Source: a virus
Length of the DNA stretch: 64,000 nucleotides
IMG/VR virus record: IMGVR_UViG_3300028840_005911
Location: 124,001-188,000 of that record
Direction: 5' to 3' (one strand)
Of this stretch, positions 7,376 to 15,396 are shown in pieces. Positions within the stretch are counted from its first letter, which is position 1. Each line of letters starts with the position of its first letter. The notes beneath the pieces were generated by a model. That model was not told where the DNA came from and did not search any database. It was given only the letters and a program-made list of their open reading frames with translations. The translations under genes were made by a program, and so were the position numbers.

Positions 7376-8355
7376 CTACAGGGCCAGCTGATCCGAGGCA
7401 TCCAAGCCAACCAGGGCAAGGGCGCTGACTGCGACGGGCAGAGCGCGCTCGAACTGAATGCCGACGTTCTCCTGGATGATCGTACCCTGGGAGTCGGTGG
7501 CGATGGTGTGGTTCGGGATGTAGCAGGACTCCATGTACACCGCTCCGACCGTGTCCTCGTTGGAGTCACGGAAGTAGGCCATCATCCCAATCGGCTGATT
7601 GAAGAGATCAGAGGCCAGATTGATGTACATGTTCTCGTAGCCCGGCGGGATCTTCACGTTGTGCGCGTTGGCCACGGTTAGAGCCCCGAGGTTGTTCGCC
7701 CCGATGACACTCGGCACCAGAGTGGGCGGGAACAGGTCCTGGTAGTATGCATACAGGACGCGGAGCAGAGAGGGGCCGTGGTAGAGCACGCGGCTCAGAC
7801 CAACCTGGCCCACCGTCCGACCACTGATGAAGAAGGACCGTTCGGACCCGATCTCAAAGATCCGGTTGAACTGCCGGGTGTGACTGAGATTGAAGTTCTG
7901 CACAATCCCGATGGGGAAGACGATGTCGTCACCTGCTCCCTCGGCCAGGCCGGCTCCCACGAACGTCTGGTTTCCGATGTTGGCTAGACGGGGCGGACCT
8001 GCGGCGAGCAAGGTGAAGTTCCCCGAAAGAAATTGCAACCGTTACGAGGGCTGTTTAGACCCTCCCAGGAGTTTCCTCCTGGTGTCGGACTATATCTTCT
8101 CCCCGAAGGGAGCCGGGCACTCGTGGGGCCGCTTATTGCTTACGCTGCTCACAGCCCTAGTCTCTGAACCTTCCGCAGTACTACGTGCGCTTCCTACGGC
8201 TTGGCTGCTGATTCCCACCACCTCAACGTGCTGAGGGTCCCAGCAATTCACCCGGTGCACCTGCATGATTACTCCTGCAGGGGGCCAAATTGACCGTCTA
8301 CCAACCCCGCTTGAACATAGTTCGTATACGGAGCCCACTGAGATAATCTAGCCAT
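7376..8355 (-). CDS. putative tail tube protein, split by a group I intron (exons 8355-8279 and 8039-7376; 246 aa)
   Basis: The 5' exon starts at ATG 8355 (AGGAGG nine bases upstream) and encodes MARLSQWAPYTNYVQAGLVD onward for 25 codons plus two bases, then meets an in-frame TAA unless spliced. The 3' exon restores the frame at Leu26 (CT joined to G) and continues LQFLSGNFTLLAAGPP to the stop at 7376. The product is a soluble, glycine/valine-rich protein without membrane helices. Its place downstream of the sheath gene suggests the tail tube, although the 241-residue protein at 9066 is an alternative candidate. The reading frame across the predicted junction is exact (247 codons), which supports the splice model; the exact splice sites remain inferred. 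Confidence 0.72.
8040..8278 (-). ncRNA. group I self-splicing intron (about 239 nt, no internal ORF)
   Basis: Read on the minus strand, the conserved core elements appear in order. P is AATTGCTGGGA (8248-8238). Q is AATCAGCAGCCAAG and pairs with P as P4. R is GTTCAGAGACTA (8169-8158). S is AAGATATAGTCC (8098-8087), whose TAGTC pairs with GACTA of R to form P7. CCGGGT before P pairs with GCCCGG as P3. P8 is CTCCC-TTCG-GGGAG next to S. P9 is CCAGGAG-GAAA-CTCCTGG (8082-8065). An insertion between R and P3 fits the P7.1/P7.2 of subgroup IA, common in phages. The terminal G is taken as position 8040. The P1 helix is CCTGCA/TGCAGG, with a U-A pair where U-G is usual, so the 5' site could shift. Confidence 0.87.
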
Positions 8356-9061
8356 GTTTCCTAACCTCCTGTCTCTGGTTATGGACTTCCAGGATGGTGG
8401 AGCACATCTCCAGGAGATCGTCAACGGACATGTTGCTCTTCATCTCGTTTACCACTCTACAACAAAGAACCACGTTGTCCTTCGTGTACCCTTTACGGGA
8501 ATCGACCCTGTCTATACTCACCGCTTCAGGTTTTCTTCGCCCGTCGAATGTCATTTTACGACTTGTGTAGTGGCACAGCCCCTTCTGTCTGTACCACAAC
8601 CGGACCAGGAACTCTTTGGTAAGATCGAAATCCATACCTGCGTTCCTGGCCCTTGTTCTGGACGCACCCAGAAGGCTCATGAGCCTATGGGAGGGAGACT
8701 TACCGAGTCTGCGCTTGTCGTATTCAAGGCGGCACTCTTTACAGTAAGTATCAACATCCTTCCCTTTTCCGTAGTACTCCTCAAGGGGTTTGATGAACCC
8801 ACACTCTCGACAGATGCGGGCCCCGTCCAGCTCGGAGTCGATCTCCTTCATCTTCTTGGCTTTGGCCGCCCTAAACCTGAGCTCTTCGGCCTTCTCGACT
8901 CCAACTACCTTTTCCCGCCTACGCTGTTGGGACTCCAGGGCGCTGGCCTTGGCGCACGGCTTACAGTAGCCGGCAGGTTTACCCTTCCTGAAGTAGAACT
9001 CCCGGAAGGGTTTGTGCTCCTCACAATGAGGGCACCACCTGGTCTGGTCCGCAGAAGACAT
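8348..9061 (-). CDS. HNH homing endonuclease next to the intron (237 aa)
   Basis: Two N-terminal zinc modules (CPHCEEHK with YCKPC, then CRECGFIK with YCKEC) precede an HNH nuclease core. That core has CHYTSRKM, then VSIDRVDSRKGYTKDNVVLC, then NEMKSNMS, the arrangement seen in phage HNH endonucleases. The gene lies directly upstream of the intron-split tube gene and its 3' end overlaps that gene's start by eight bases. It is not inside the intron. No good ribosome site precedes the ATG, so coupling to the upstream gene is likely. It probably cleaves an intronless or HNH-less allele of the neighbouring region, moving both elements together; this last point is inference. Confidence 0.88.
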   Translation of the reverse strand: MSSADQTRWCPHCEEHKPFREFYFRKGKPAGYCKPCAKASALESQQRRREKVVGVEKAEELRFRAAKAKKMKEIDSELDGARICRECGFIKPLEEYYGKGKDVDTYCKECRLEYDKRRLGKSPSHRLMSLLGASRTRARNAGMDFDLTKEFLVRLWYRQKGLCHYTSRKMTFDGRRKPEAVSIDRVDSRKGYTKDNVVLCCRVVNEMKSNMSVDDLLEMCSTILEVHNQRQEVRKHG

Positions 9062-9065
9062 TCGA

Positions 9066-9791
9066 CTATGTCACGATCCCGAGCGTGATGGGATCCGCTG
9101 TGACGCCGTCCGACGAGACAGTACACACCGCAGCGTCACCATTTGCCATGCCGGTCAGGTCGGTGACCTCGAGAGGAAGAGCGGTGTCGGTGATGGCACC
9201 GTTGACTTCCTGCGCGATCCCGCCGACTGAGACCACGAAGCCTTCGCCGACGCCCCCCGACAGAGACGCCTGAGCGGTCACGACCGGAACACCTGCGCCA
9301 CCGGAGACGACCTGGACCAAGCGCGCCGCATCGGCATCACCGTCGATGGCCACCTTGACGGCGTCTGCGTCGTCCGAGGCACCACCCTTGTCGATCTCGA
9401 TGTCGGTTCCAGACACGGCGATGGCCAGACCACCACCGGCGCTGTCCACGATCTCGACCGTGATGCTGTTGCCGGGCTCGCCGGGACGATTGGCGGTGAA
9501 CGCCAGCTCCGCAGTACCGGTGCCGACCGACAGCGTAGCCTTGGTCTGGCTCTGCAGGAGCTCGGTGCCTGTGATGGCGACATCGACAGGGAGGCCGGCG
9601 ATGGAAATCGCAGTACCGCCTGTTGCGAAGTCGACGGTCGGGAATCCTGTGCGACCTTCCAGACGCCCGAATGCGGACTCGGTGTCGTCGCGAAGGTCAG
9701 CGACCTCTCCTGCTACGCCGCCCTTGCCGAGCCGGACAAGGTGAGGCTTGTTGGGGCCTTCATTGCTGAATGAGCGTGATCCTGATGACAT
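9066..9791 (-). CDS. virion structural protein, tail region (241 aa)
   Basis: Low-complexity, Gly/Ala/Val/Asp-rich protein with a beta-rich module resembling repeats of phage structural proteins (GEPGNSITVEIVDSAGGG, then VSGTDIEI, then a helical AVKVAIDGDADAARLVQVV stretch, about residues 85-170). Residues 1-45 are a charged N-terminal region. It lies between the sheath and the tube candidate, separated from both by HNH genes, so it belongs to the tail module. It could be the tube itself, a tube initiator or a decoration protein. No membrane segments or cysteines other than one are seen. Confidence 0.6.
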   Translation of the reverse strand: MSSGSRSFSNEGPNKPHLVRLGKGGVAGEVADLRDDTESAFGRLEGRTGFPTVDFATGGTAISIAGLPVDVAITGTELLQSQTKATLSVGTGTAELAFTANRPGEPGNSITVEIVDSAGGGLAIAVSGTDIEIDKGGASDDADAVKVAIDGDADAARLVQVVSGGAGVPVVTAQASLSGGVGEGFVVSVGGIAQEVNGAITDTALPLEVTDLTGMANGDAAVCTVSSDGVTADPITLGIVT

Positions 9792-9806
9792 TGTGTTCTC
9801 CTCTTC

Positions 9807-10631
9807 TTATTGTAGTCTAGTGAGTATTGCCTTCATACGGGCAGCTACTCGCTCCCCGCCCGACATCTTCTTGTTTACCAGCTTTTCGAGAACGGTGATG
9901 GCCTCCTCCACGTTCTGAATAGGCTCGTGTCCGTACCCGTGGGACTTCTTGGTCCGTAGTTGGAGATTCTCTATCCGGTTGTCGTCCCTGGTCCCGTTGA
10001 TGTGGTGCACGACCTCGTCCGCAGTAAGGTATCGTCCTACGTGCTCCTCCATCACCAGCCGGTGCTCCAGGACGTAACCATCTTTGTCGGCATTTGGGTG
10101 CCCCTTGCACATCTTCTTGAGATACCCGCGCTGATAGGTGCGATAACCCTTTGGGAGACGTCCCCTGTTCTTTTTCTCCCTGAGCTTGTTCCCGTCCTCG
10201 TCGATGATCCCAGCTTGGCGCTGGATTGCATGCTTGTTGCACATCCACCGATTCACAGGGCGTCTCTCGCAGCCAGGGACCTTGCACTCGGCGGCCTTCG
10301 GGTACGAAGCTAAGGATTTTCCGGAGTCCGCCTCCGGGACCTTTACTCCGACATCCTCGCCCTTCTTCCATCTCTGCCAATGAGCAGAACAGAGGCCTCG
10401 CCCTACTGGACGACTCCCGCATTCTGGAACTATGCACCTGGCTCCAGGGCCGTAAGAGCGCACCCTTTTCGGTGGGCGAAGCTCCTCTCCGGTCTCTACA
10501 TCTATTTGACCTCTGCGGGTCGCCATGTAGTGATTGAAGCAAAACCCCTTCGCCCCCTTCTTCGTAGTGTTTGTACACCCTTCGAACCTGCATTCCGGCC
10601 ACTCTGTTCTCTTCGGTCTTCCTTTTTTCAT
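9807..10631 (-). CDS. HNH endonuclease with three zinc fingers (274 aa)
   Basis: Three similar N-terminal fingers of the pattern C-x4-C-x(10-15)-C-x2-H are seen: CRFEGC with CFNH, CIVPEC with CSAH, CKVPGC with CNKH. They are followed by a linker and an HNH domain: GYVLEHRLVMEEHVGRYL, then VVHHINGTRDDNRIENL. This is the HNH_3-type fold of free-standing homing endonucleases; the fingers give DNA target specificity. It sits between the sheath gene and the 241-residue structural gene. A perfect hairpin covers its ribosome site (see 10632-10657), which implies translational control. No intron is recognisable next to it. Confidence 0.88.
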   Translation of the reverse strand: MKKGRPKRTEWPECRFEGCTNTTKKGAKGFCFNHYMATRRGQIDVETGEELRPPKRVRSYGPGARCIVPECGSRPVGRGLCSAHWQRWKKGEDVGVKVPEADSGKSLASYPKAAECKVPGCERRPVNRWMCNKHAIQRQAGIIDEDGNKLREKKNRGRLPKGYRTYQRGYLKKMCKGHPNADKDGYVLEHRLVMEEHVGRYLTADEVVHHINGTRDDNRIENLQLRTKKSHGYGHEPIQNVEEAITVLEKLVNKKMSGGERVAARMKAILTRLQ

Positions 10632-10657
10632 GAGGTAACCTCCTTTTCGGTTACCTC
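10632..10657 (-). promoter_or_regulatory. RBS-sequestering hairpin before the HNH gene
   Basis: GAGGTAACC (10657-10649 on the minus strand) and GGTTACCTC (10640-10632) form a perfect nine-pair stem around the loop GAAAAGGA, and the ATG follows at once. The AAGGAGG ribosome site spans the loop and the start of the 3' arm. Read-through mRNA from the sheath gene would fold and mask it. Phage T4 homing endonuclease genes are known to be controlled by hairpins of this kind. Confidence 0.7.
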
Positions 10658-10676
10658 ACTTATAACTAACTTTGGA

Positions 10677-13600
10677 CTAAACTACAAGTACGAGTCTCAC
10701 GTAATTGCATGGATATGGAACGTCCAAAGTGATGTCGATCAACACCGTGTCCGGGTTGTCAGCGTCCTGGATGATGTTGTTCACATCCGCCCCGATGACC
10801 ACATTGTTCTCCCTGAGGAACGACCCCAGGCCCTCAACCACCGTGCTGAGGTTGTCCAGGAAGGGCTGTGTGATGTTGGACCGTCCAATGAAGGTCCGCA
10901 GACCCTTGCGGTAGAACTTCGCACAGTAGTCGACCACCTTCGTGATGGACAGCTCTCGGGTCTCGATACTGGTGAGGTCCGTGGAGAGCTGGTGGCGACA
11001 GATGACCGGGGCACCATCCTCGTCCTGGACCAGAATGTATGTACCACCGGCCGCCATCACGTTCATCTGGCGGTTGGTGAACTTGTCGTTCGACCCCACT
11101 ACCCTGGTCAGGCCGGTGATCGGGAAGTTGGTGAACCCCTGCTGCGGAGGCTGCTGGCCAACCATGCCCGAGATACAGGCTGTGGCGTAGTACCCCTCCA
11201 CGAGCTGCTCGAGCCCGGTGACGTTGATCCCACACTGATCAGGGTGGACGTAGTACATCCTCCGGTCACCGTAGGTCTGAGCAACACCCTGGATAGTCTC
11301 GGCGATGGCCTGATAGTCAGGCTTGGTTGTGCCCGAGACCAGGAGCTCGTCACCACGGATGTACAGAGACCAGTCGTCGCTGATGATCCCAGTGGGGAGC
11401 GTAGTCTCGCTGAAGAACGAGTCGGAGTTTCCATCCCCAGTCGCGAAGGTGGTCCGCAGAGTGATTGTCGTACCCCCTGTCACCTTCTGGACCAGGTAGT
11501 ACTTGTCGTCGGTCCCCAGGTCGATATAGACCTCGTTCTCGATTGCTCCCGTGGTCGGGTTGATGTCCAGATTGGGATCGATACCCGCTGCGATGAGGGC
11601 CGGAGCCACGTTCACATCCACGGTGAGCTCGTTCGAGGTCGGGGTGGAGTTCGCATCGGTTCCAGATGCCAGAAGGTCCGGGGAAGCCCGGTCCGGGATC
11701 TCCGGGTTGAAGAAGTAGATGCGCTCACCCTTCTGCTCGGGCTCGCTCATGAAGTTCACGTGGGTCTGGAAGGTCTGATGCACCACCGGGTTCTGCGAGG
11801 CGGTACAGATGGCGTAGACCTCCTTGCTCTCCAGGTACTCCGCGCAGGTGGCATATCCTGCCGGGGTGCCGTCCGGTGCATCCGCAGAGACCTCAGGGAC
11901 GCCGATGGATGCCACTGTCACGCCGGGGGCGTTGAGCAGTTGCAGGTAGAGCATCAAGGCACCGGGGTTGTCGGTGCTGATGGGATCTGCAACCTCTCCG
12001 ACCGTCGATGTGTCATCCACGGTGAGCAGGCTCGGCTCATCGGCGTCCGGGCTCAGATCGAGACGCAGTGCCTTGTAGGCGATGTACGTGTCCGCGAACC
12101 CGCCGGCGAACGGATCACCGGTCAGGCCGTCACGCAGGATCTGGCTCTGTAGAACGATGTTACCACTGACGTCGATAGCCATATCAGGGGCAGGCCTGCC
12201 GCCGCCAGTAACGCTAGTATCGTCCGTAAAACCGAGAATAGAATTCGCAGAACCATCTGTCACCTCGATTTCGGAAGCCTCCCCGACCTTGTTGCTCTCC
12301 AGCTTCAGGTACGGGGGAGAGTCGGAGGTGGCCTCGGCGATGTTGGTTGTGAGCTCGTTGATCTTGTCGAGGACATGCTGCAGGGAGGTCCCGCCATCAT
12401 CCTCGTCGGCCACGAAGGTCACGTCATACTCTGTCGGGTTGTTGTCCAGAGACCACTTGAAGTTGGTACCGTCCAGGTCGGTATCCGTACCGTTGTAGGT
12501 ACCGATGGCCAGGTTGGGAACGGAATCCGTGGCGGTGATATCGATCTCTGCTGTGAGACCAACGTTCTCTCCACGGGTTCGGATGGCGAAGTAGGTCCCT
12601 GTAGCGGACTCCACACCTGTGCTGAGTGCGGAGTAGGCCTCGGTCCAGAGTGCCTGAGAGTTCCAGTCAGCGATGGCGGCTGACAAGGTGCCGTGGGCGG
12701 CGGCCCAGGTAATGGTCTCCGCCGCCTTGGCCGTACCCTTGAACTCCGGGGTATAGGTGATGGTCTCAGCATTGACCGTGGCGCTGAAGGCAAGGGCCCC
12801 AACCGCGAACGCCGGGGTACCGGGCAGGTACCTGATGTTCTCACCGACGTCGGTGCTGGCCAGGGTCATACCCAGGTTCATGCCGGCCGTCTCTGCGGAG
12901 TAGGTGATCCCCGCCCCGGAGCCGGTGTTGTCCGCCTTGGTGCGCAGACCAAGGTAGGTACCCGTCGAGTGCTCGTCACCGACGTCGTTTGCCGGGTAGG
13001 CCTCGAAGTTGGTCGCTGCAGCATTGATTCCGGCGATGGCTGCGGCAAGGTCTGCCCAACCCGCCCCGGAGCTGATGGTCTCAGTGGTCTGAGCCACACC
13101 ATCGATGGTGACATCGCAGTCGAAGCTCTCGCTGGCCCCAATCGGGTAGGTACCGGTCGAGGCACCCACGATGTAGGCGACCGAGGCGGCAGATGTCTGC
13201 TGGGTTCCGGTCTGTGCTGCCGCCGTGCTTGCCGACGGAGCCGGGTAGGAGAGCCCGTTGGCCCTGACCCAGAAGTACTTGGGAGCAAACGGCACGTTGG
13301 CCGTCATGATGTTCTGCTCGACCTCCATGGTCAGGCGGCTGGTAGTCACCGACACCACTTCCCCGATGTCCACACCCTCGGCCACGACCGTGTCGCCAGC
13401 CAAGATACTGTAGGAGGTGAAGTCCACAGCCGAGGCGGCAGGGGTGTCACCAGCGCTGAGCAGCTTCTGAGTGGTACCCTGGTAGAACTCGATGCGGGGG
13501 CTAAGCAAATCGCTGTCCCCATCGTCGATGGCGTAGAACCCGGCACCGACAGCCAGCTCGGGCTCGGCGGCGCTGAATCCGAGGCCATCGGCCACAGCGT

Positions 13601-14276
13601 TGGCTGTGCCAGTCTCACGCACGACCACGGACGCACGGGCTCCGTACCTGGTGGACTGCAGAGCCAGCTTGCCAGCGTCCCCACCGACACCGGTGATCTC
13701 CTGGCCGTCGAAGGCGACCCCAGGGACAACGGCGTTGATCTGGGCTATGACCTCGGAGATGGTGAGGGTCCCGCCCGGGGTAGTGGCCGCGAAGGTGATG
13801 GTGACATCAGCAGACGTCGGCAGGGTCCCAGCAGTCGGAGGCAGCGCAGTATGGCTGTCCTTCTGGAAGATGAGGGTCCTGCCATCGATGTCGAACCCAG
13901 CGGGCTGCCCGGTGCCCATCACGTAGGGCTGGGTGGACGTGTTGATGTTCGCCAGGAAAGCCTGAGTCTGGCTGAGCTCGTTCAGGGCTCCTCCAAAGTT
14001 GAAGAAGGTCCTGATGCTGTCTTCCTGGATGTCCACCTCATCGATGTTCCCTCGCGGAGAGGGGAACGATGACTGGCTGACGGTGACCTCGAACTGCACG
14101 TAGAGGTCTGTCAGCTTGGCATCACTGTTCACAGTCCCGTCGCTGTTGGTCACCTCGATCACTTCGAAGAACGGAGCGACACTGCAGGGGACCAGGGTCG
14201 GGGTCACAATCGTGGGGGATGTCGACTGGAACTCCTGGATTACTTCTGTTCCCGGCCTTGCGAGCTCAGTAGCCAT
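10677..14276 (-). CDS. contractile tail sheath protein, expanded (1199 aa)
   Basis: The N-terminus (APGTEVIQEF near residue 7) and the last 250 residues (DRRMYYVHPDQCGINVTGLE, then PITGLTRVVGSNDKF, then YCAKFYRKGLRTFIGR, ending in DVPYPCNYVRLVLVV) match the sheath fold, in which N- and C-terminal arms link subunits. The protein is about twice the usual 450-700 residues. The extra mass is a tandem series of roughly 100-residue modules, about residues 150-710, each with a threonine-rich strand, a helix such as TISEVIAQINA or SLQHVLDKINE, and a GSANSILGF-like end. These would project from the tail surface. The start ATG follows GAGGAG. Sheath identity is firm; the function of the modules is inferred. 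Confidence 0.9.
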   Translation of the reverse strand: MATELARPGTEVIQEFQSTSPTIVTPTLVPCSVAPFFEVIEVTNSDGTVNSDAKLTDLYVQFEVTVSQSSFPSPRGNIDEVDIQEDSIRTFFNFGGALNELSQTQAFLANINTSTQPYVMGTGQPAGFDIDGRTLIFQKDSHTALPPTAGTLPTSADVTITFAATTPGGTLTISEVIAQINAVVPGVAFDGQEITGVGGDAGKLALQSTRYGARASVVVRETGTANAVADGLGFSAAEPELAVGAGFYAIDDGDSDLLSPRIEFYQGTTQKLLSAGDTPAASAVDFTSYSILAGDTVVAEGVDIGEVVSVTTSRLTMEVEQNIMTANVPFAPKYFWVRANGLSYPAPSASTAAAQTGTQQTSAASVAYIVGASTGTYPIGASESFDCDVTIDGVAQTTETISSGAGWADLAAAIAGINAAATNFEAYPANDVGDEHSTGTYLGLRTKADNTGSGAGITYSAETAGMNLGMTLASTDVGENIRYLPGTPAFAVGALAFSATVNAETITYTPEFKGTAKAAETITWAAAHGTLSAAIADWNSQALWTEAYSALSTGVESATGTYFAIRTRGENVGLTAEIDITATDSVPNLAIGTYNGTDTDLDGTNFKWSLDNNPTEYDVTFVADEDDGGTSLQHVLDKINELTTNIAEATSDSPPYLKLESNKVGEASEIEVTDGSANSILGFTDDTSVTGGGRPAPDMAIDVSGNIVLQSQILRDGLTGDPFAGGFADTYIAYKALRLDLSPDADEPSLLTVDDTSTVGEVADPISTDNPGALMLYLQLLNAPGVTVASIGVPEVSADAPDGTPAGYATCAEYLESKEVYAICTASQNPVVHQTFQTHVNFMSEPEQKGERIYFFNPEIPDRASPDLLASGTDANSTPTSNELTVDVNVAPALIAAGIDPNLDINPTTGAIENEVYIDLGTDDKYYLVQKVTGGTTITLRTTFATGDGNSDSFFSETTLPTGIISDDWSLYIRGDELLVSGTTKPDYQAIAETIQGVAQTYGDRRMYYVHPDQCGINVTGLEQLVEGYYATACISGMVGQQPPQQGFTNFPITGLTRVVGSNDKFTNRQMNVMAAGGTYILVQDEDGAPVICRHQLSTDLTSIETRELSITKVVDYCAKFYRKGLRTFIGRSNITQPFLDNLSTVVEGLGSFLRENNVVIGADVNNIIQDADNPDTVLIDITLDVPYPCNYVRLVLVV

Positions 14277-14290
14277 CTTAGCACTCCTCT

Positions 14291-15076
14291 TTACGTGGGA
14301 TATGATTCCTCATCCACTTCTTGTTCAAAAGATACCTCGGGCGGCTCTGTCACCAATGGTTGTGATGTAACGACCCGTCCCCTCACTCGAGGGGGTCTAA
14401 CTTGGTTAAGCCTCCCGGCGCTGTACATCGATTGAGCCTTGTTGACCTTGAGGGTCAGCTCGAGCTTCCTCCAGACCTGGGTGTCCAGGCTCCGAATGAT
14501 CCACTGGGGTTGCCAGAAGAACGGCACCGTGACTACCACACCGATGAGCTCGTCCACGGCCAGCGGGCCGACGTAGGCGGACGCCGGAGACTCTTCGCTG
14601 ATTCCATGGTTCTGCGCCACCTTGTGGATGCCATCGATCTTGCACATGATCCTGTGGAACACGTTCGTGTAGAACGAGGCGTTCCACGCCATTACCCTGG
14701 CGAAGTTGCCGGACTTGGACATGCAATGGTAAGCCATAGTCGAGGAGACCAGGTCTGTGTGCTTCCGCTCCCCGGTACTGAAGGTAGTATGCTGGTGTTG
14801 GTCGAGGCTGATGTTACCCCACTGCGACTTTCCGAGTATACATACGATATGCGGCAGCTTCTCGATAGCCGATACCTCTGGCTTCTCAGCGGTTATCATG
14901 AGCTCGGTCATCTCTTCATTGGGGCTCCACCGAAGACCGCAACCCTCTGGGAACTCCCTGAAGAGGTTCTGCAAGAAGTAGACGAAGATGCGCTGAAGCT
15001 GGGTCATGGGGTCGGATCCCATCCCAGGTTCGAACGGCTGGAAAGGCCGCGCTGTTGCTGCGGGGCTGTTCGTCAT
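14291..15076 (-). CDS. putative tail terminator / neck protein (261 aa)
   Basis: Unrecognised by family. An early helical segment (QLQRIFVYFLQNLFREFPEG) is followed by mixed strands (VEVSAIEKLPHIVCIL and ELIGVVVTVPFFWQPQ) and a disordered acidic C-terminus. The gene lies immediately before the sheath gene in the direction of transcription and overlaps the small tagged protein upstream by ATGA. In contractile phages this place commonly holds the tail terminator or a tail-completion protein, so that role is inferred from order alone. Confidence 0.5.
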   Translation of the reverse strand: MTNSPAATARPFQPFEPGMGSDPMTQLQRIFVYFLQNLFREFPEGCGLRWSPNEEMTELMITAEKPEVSAIEKLPHIVCILGKSQWGNISLDQHQHTTFSTGERKHTDLVSSTMAYHCMSKSGNFARVMAWNASFYTNVFHRIMCKIDGIHKVAQNHGISEESPASAYVGPLAVDELIGVVVTVPFFWQPQWIIRSLDTQVWRKLELTLKVNKAQSMYSAGRLNQVRPPRVRGRVVTSQPLVTEPPEVSFEQEVDEESYPT

Positions 15077-15396
15077 TTCTTCGCCTTCCTCATACCTTTG
15101 GCAGCGGCCTGAGCAGCGAGTTGCTGCTGTTGTCCAATCGCCATTGCCGCGCCCATCGTGGCCACACTACCAAGAGTCCCGGCTACCATCTTGAAGAGCT
15201 GGGGGTTCTTTATCAGATTGGGAGCCAGCTTCCTTATGCCGGGCTCTATCCCAGCTGCCAGGGCCATCCCTGCACCCATCCCGACTCCAGAAGCGAGCGC
15301 GTTCTTCAGAACCTGCTTCAAGACCGACTGGTTGACAGGAAGACTCTCCTCCTGAGCGATCTTCTCGAGCTCGTCTATGCAGGCATCGAAGTTCAT
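15073..15396 (-). CDS. small tagged protein with hydrophobic glycine-rich helices (107 aa)
   Basis: It starts MNFDACIDELEKIAQEE, carrying the recurrent late-protein motif at residues 6-15. Two hydrophobic glycine/alanine-rich segments follow (ASGVGMGAGMALAAGI and MVAGTLGSVATMGAAMAI), then a basic C-terminus. The composition resembles a membrane-active peptide or a glycine-zipper protein. ATGA overlaps link it to both neighbours. It may be a packaged protein ejected into the host envelope; this is inference from the tag and the helices. Confidence 0.6.
   Translation of the reverse strand: MNFDACIDELEKIAQEESLPVNQSVLKQVLKNALASGVGMGAGMALAAGIEPGIRKLAPNLIKNPQLFKMVAGTLGSVATMGAAMAIGQQQQLAAQAAAKGMRKAKK

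Noticed and set aside
8090-8338. Minus-strand frame of 82 codons inside the tube gene region
   Set aside because: It is a frame running from the 5' exon through the group I intron core; the conserved RNA elements explain the sequence better.
10672-10681. TTGGACTAAA also found at 6685-6694, possibly a shared regulatory site
   Set aside because: The second copy spans the stop codon of the sheath gene, so the match is likely chance.
10380-12152. Plus-strand reading frame of 590 codons
   Set aside because: Antisense to the sheath and HNH genes; its product has no recognisable domain and follows from codon bias of the sheath gene.
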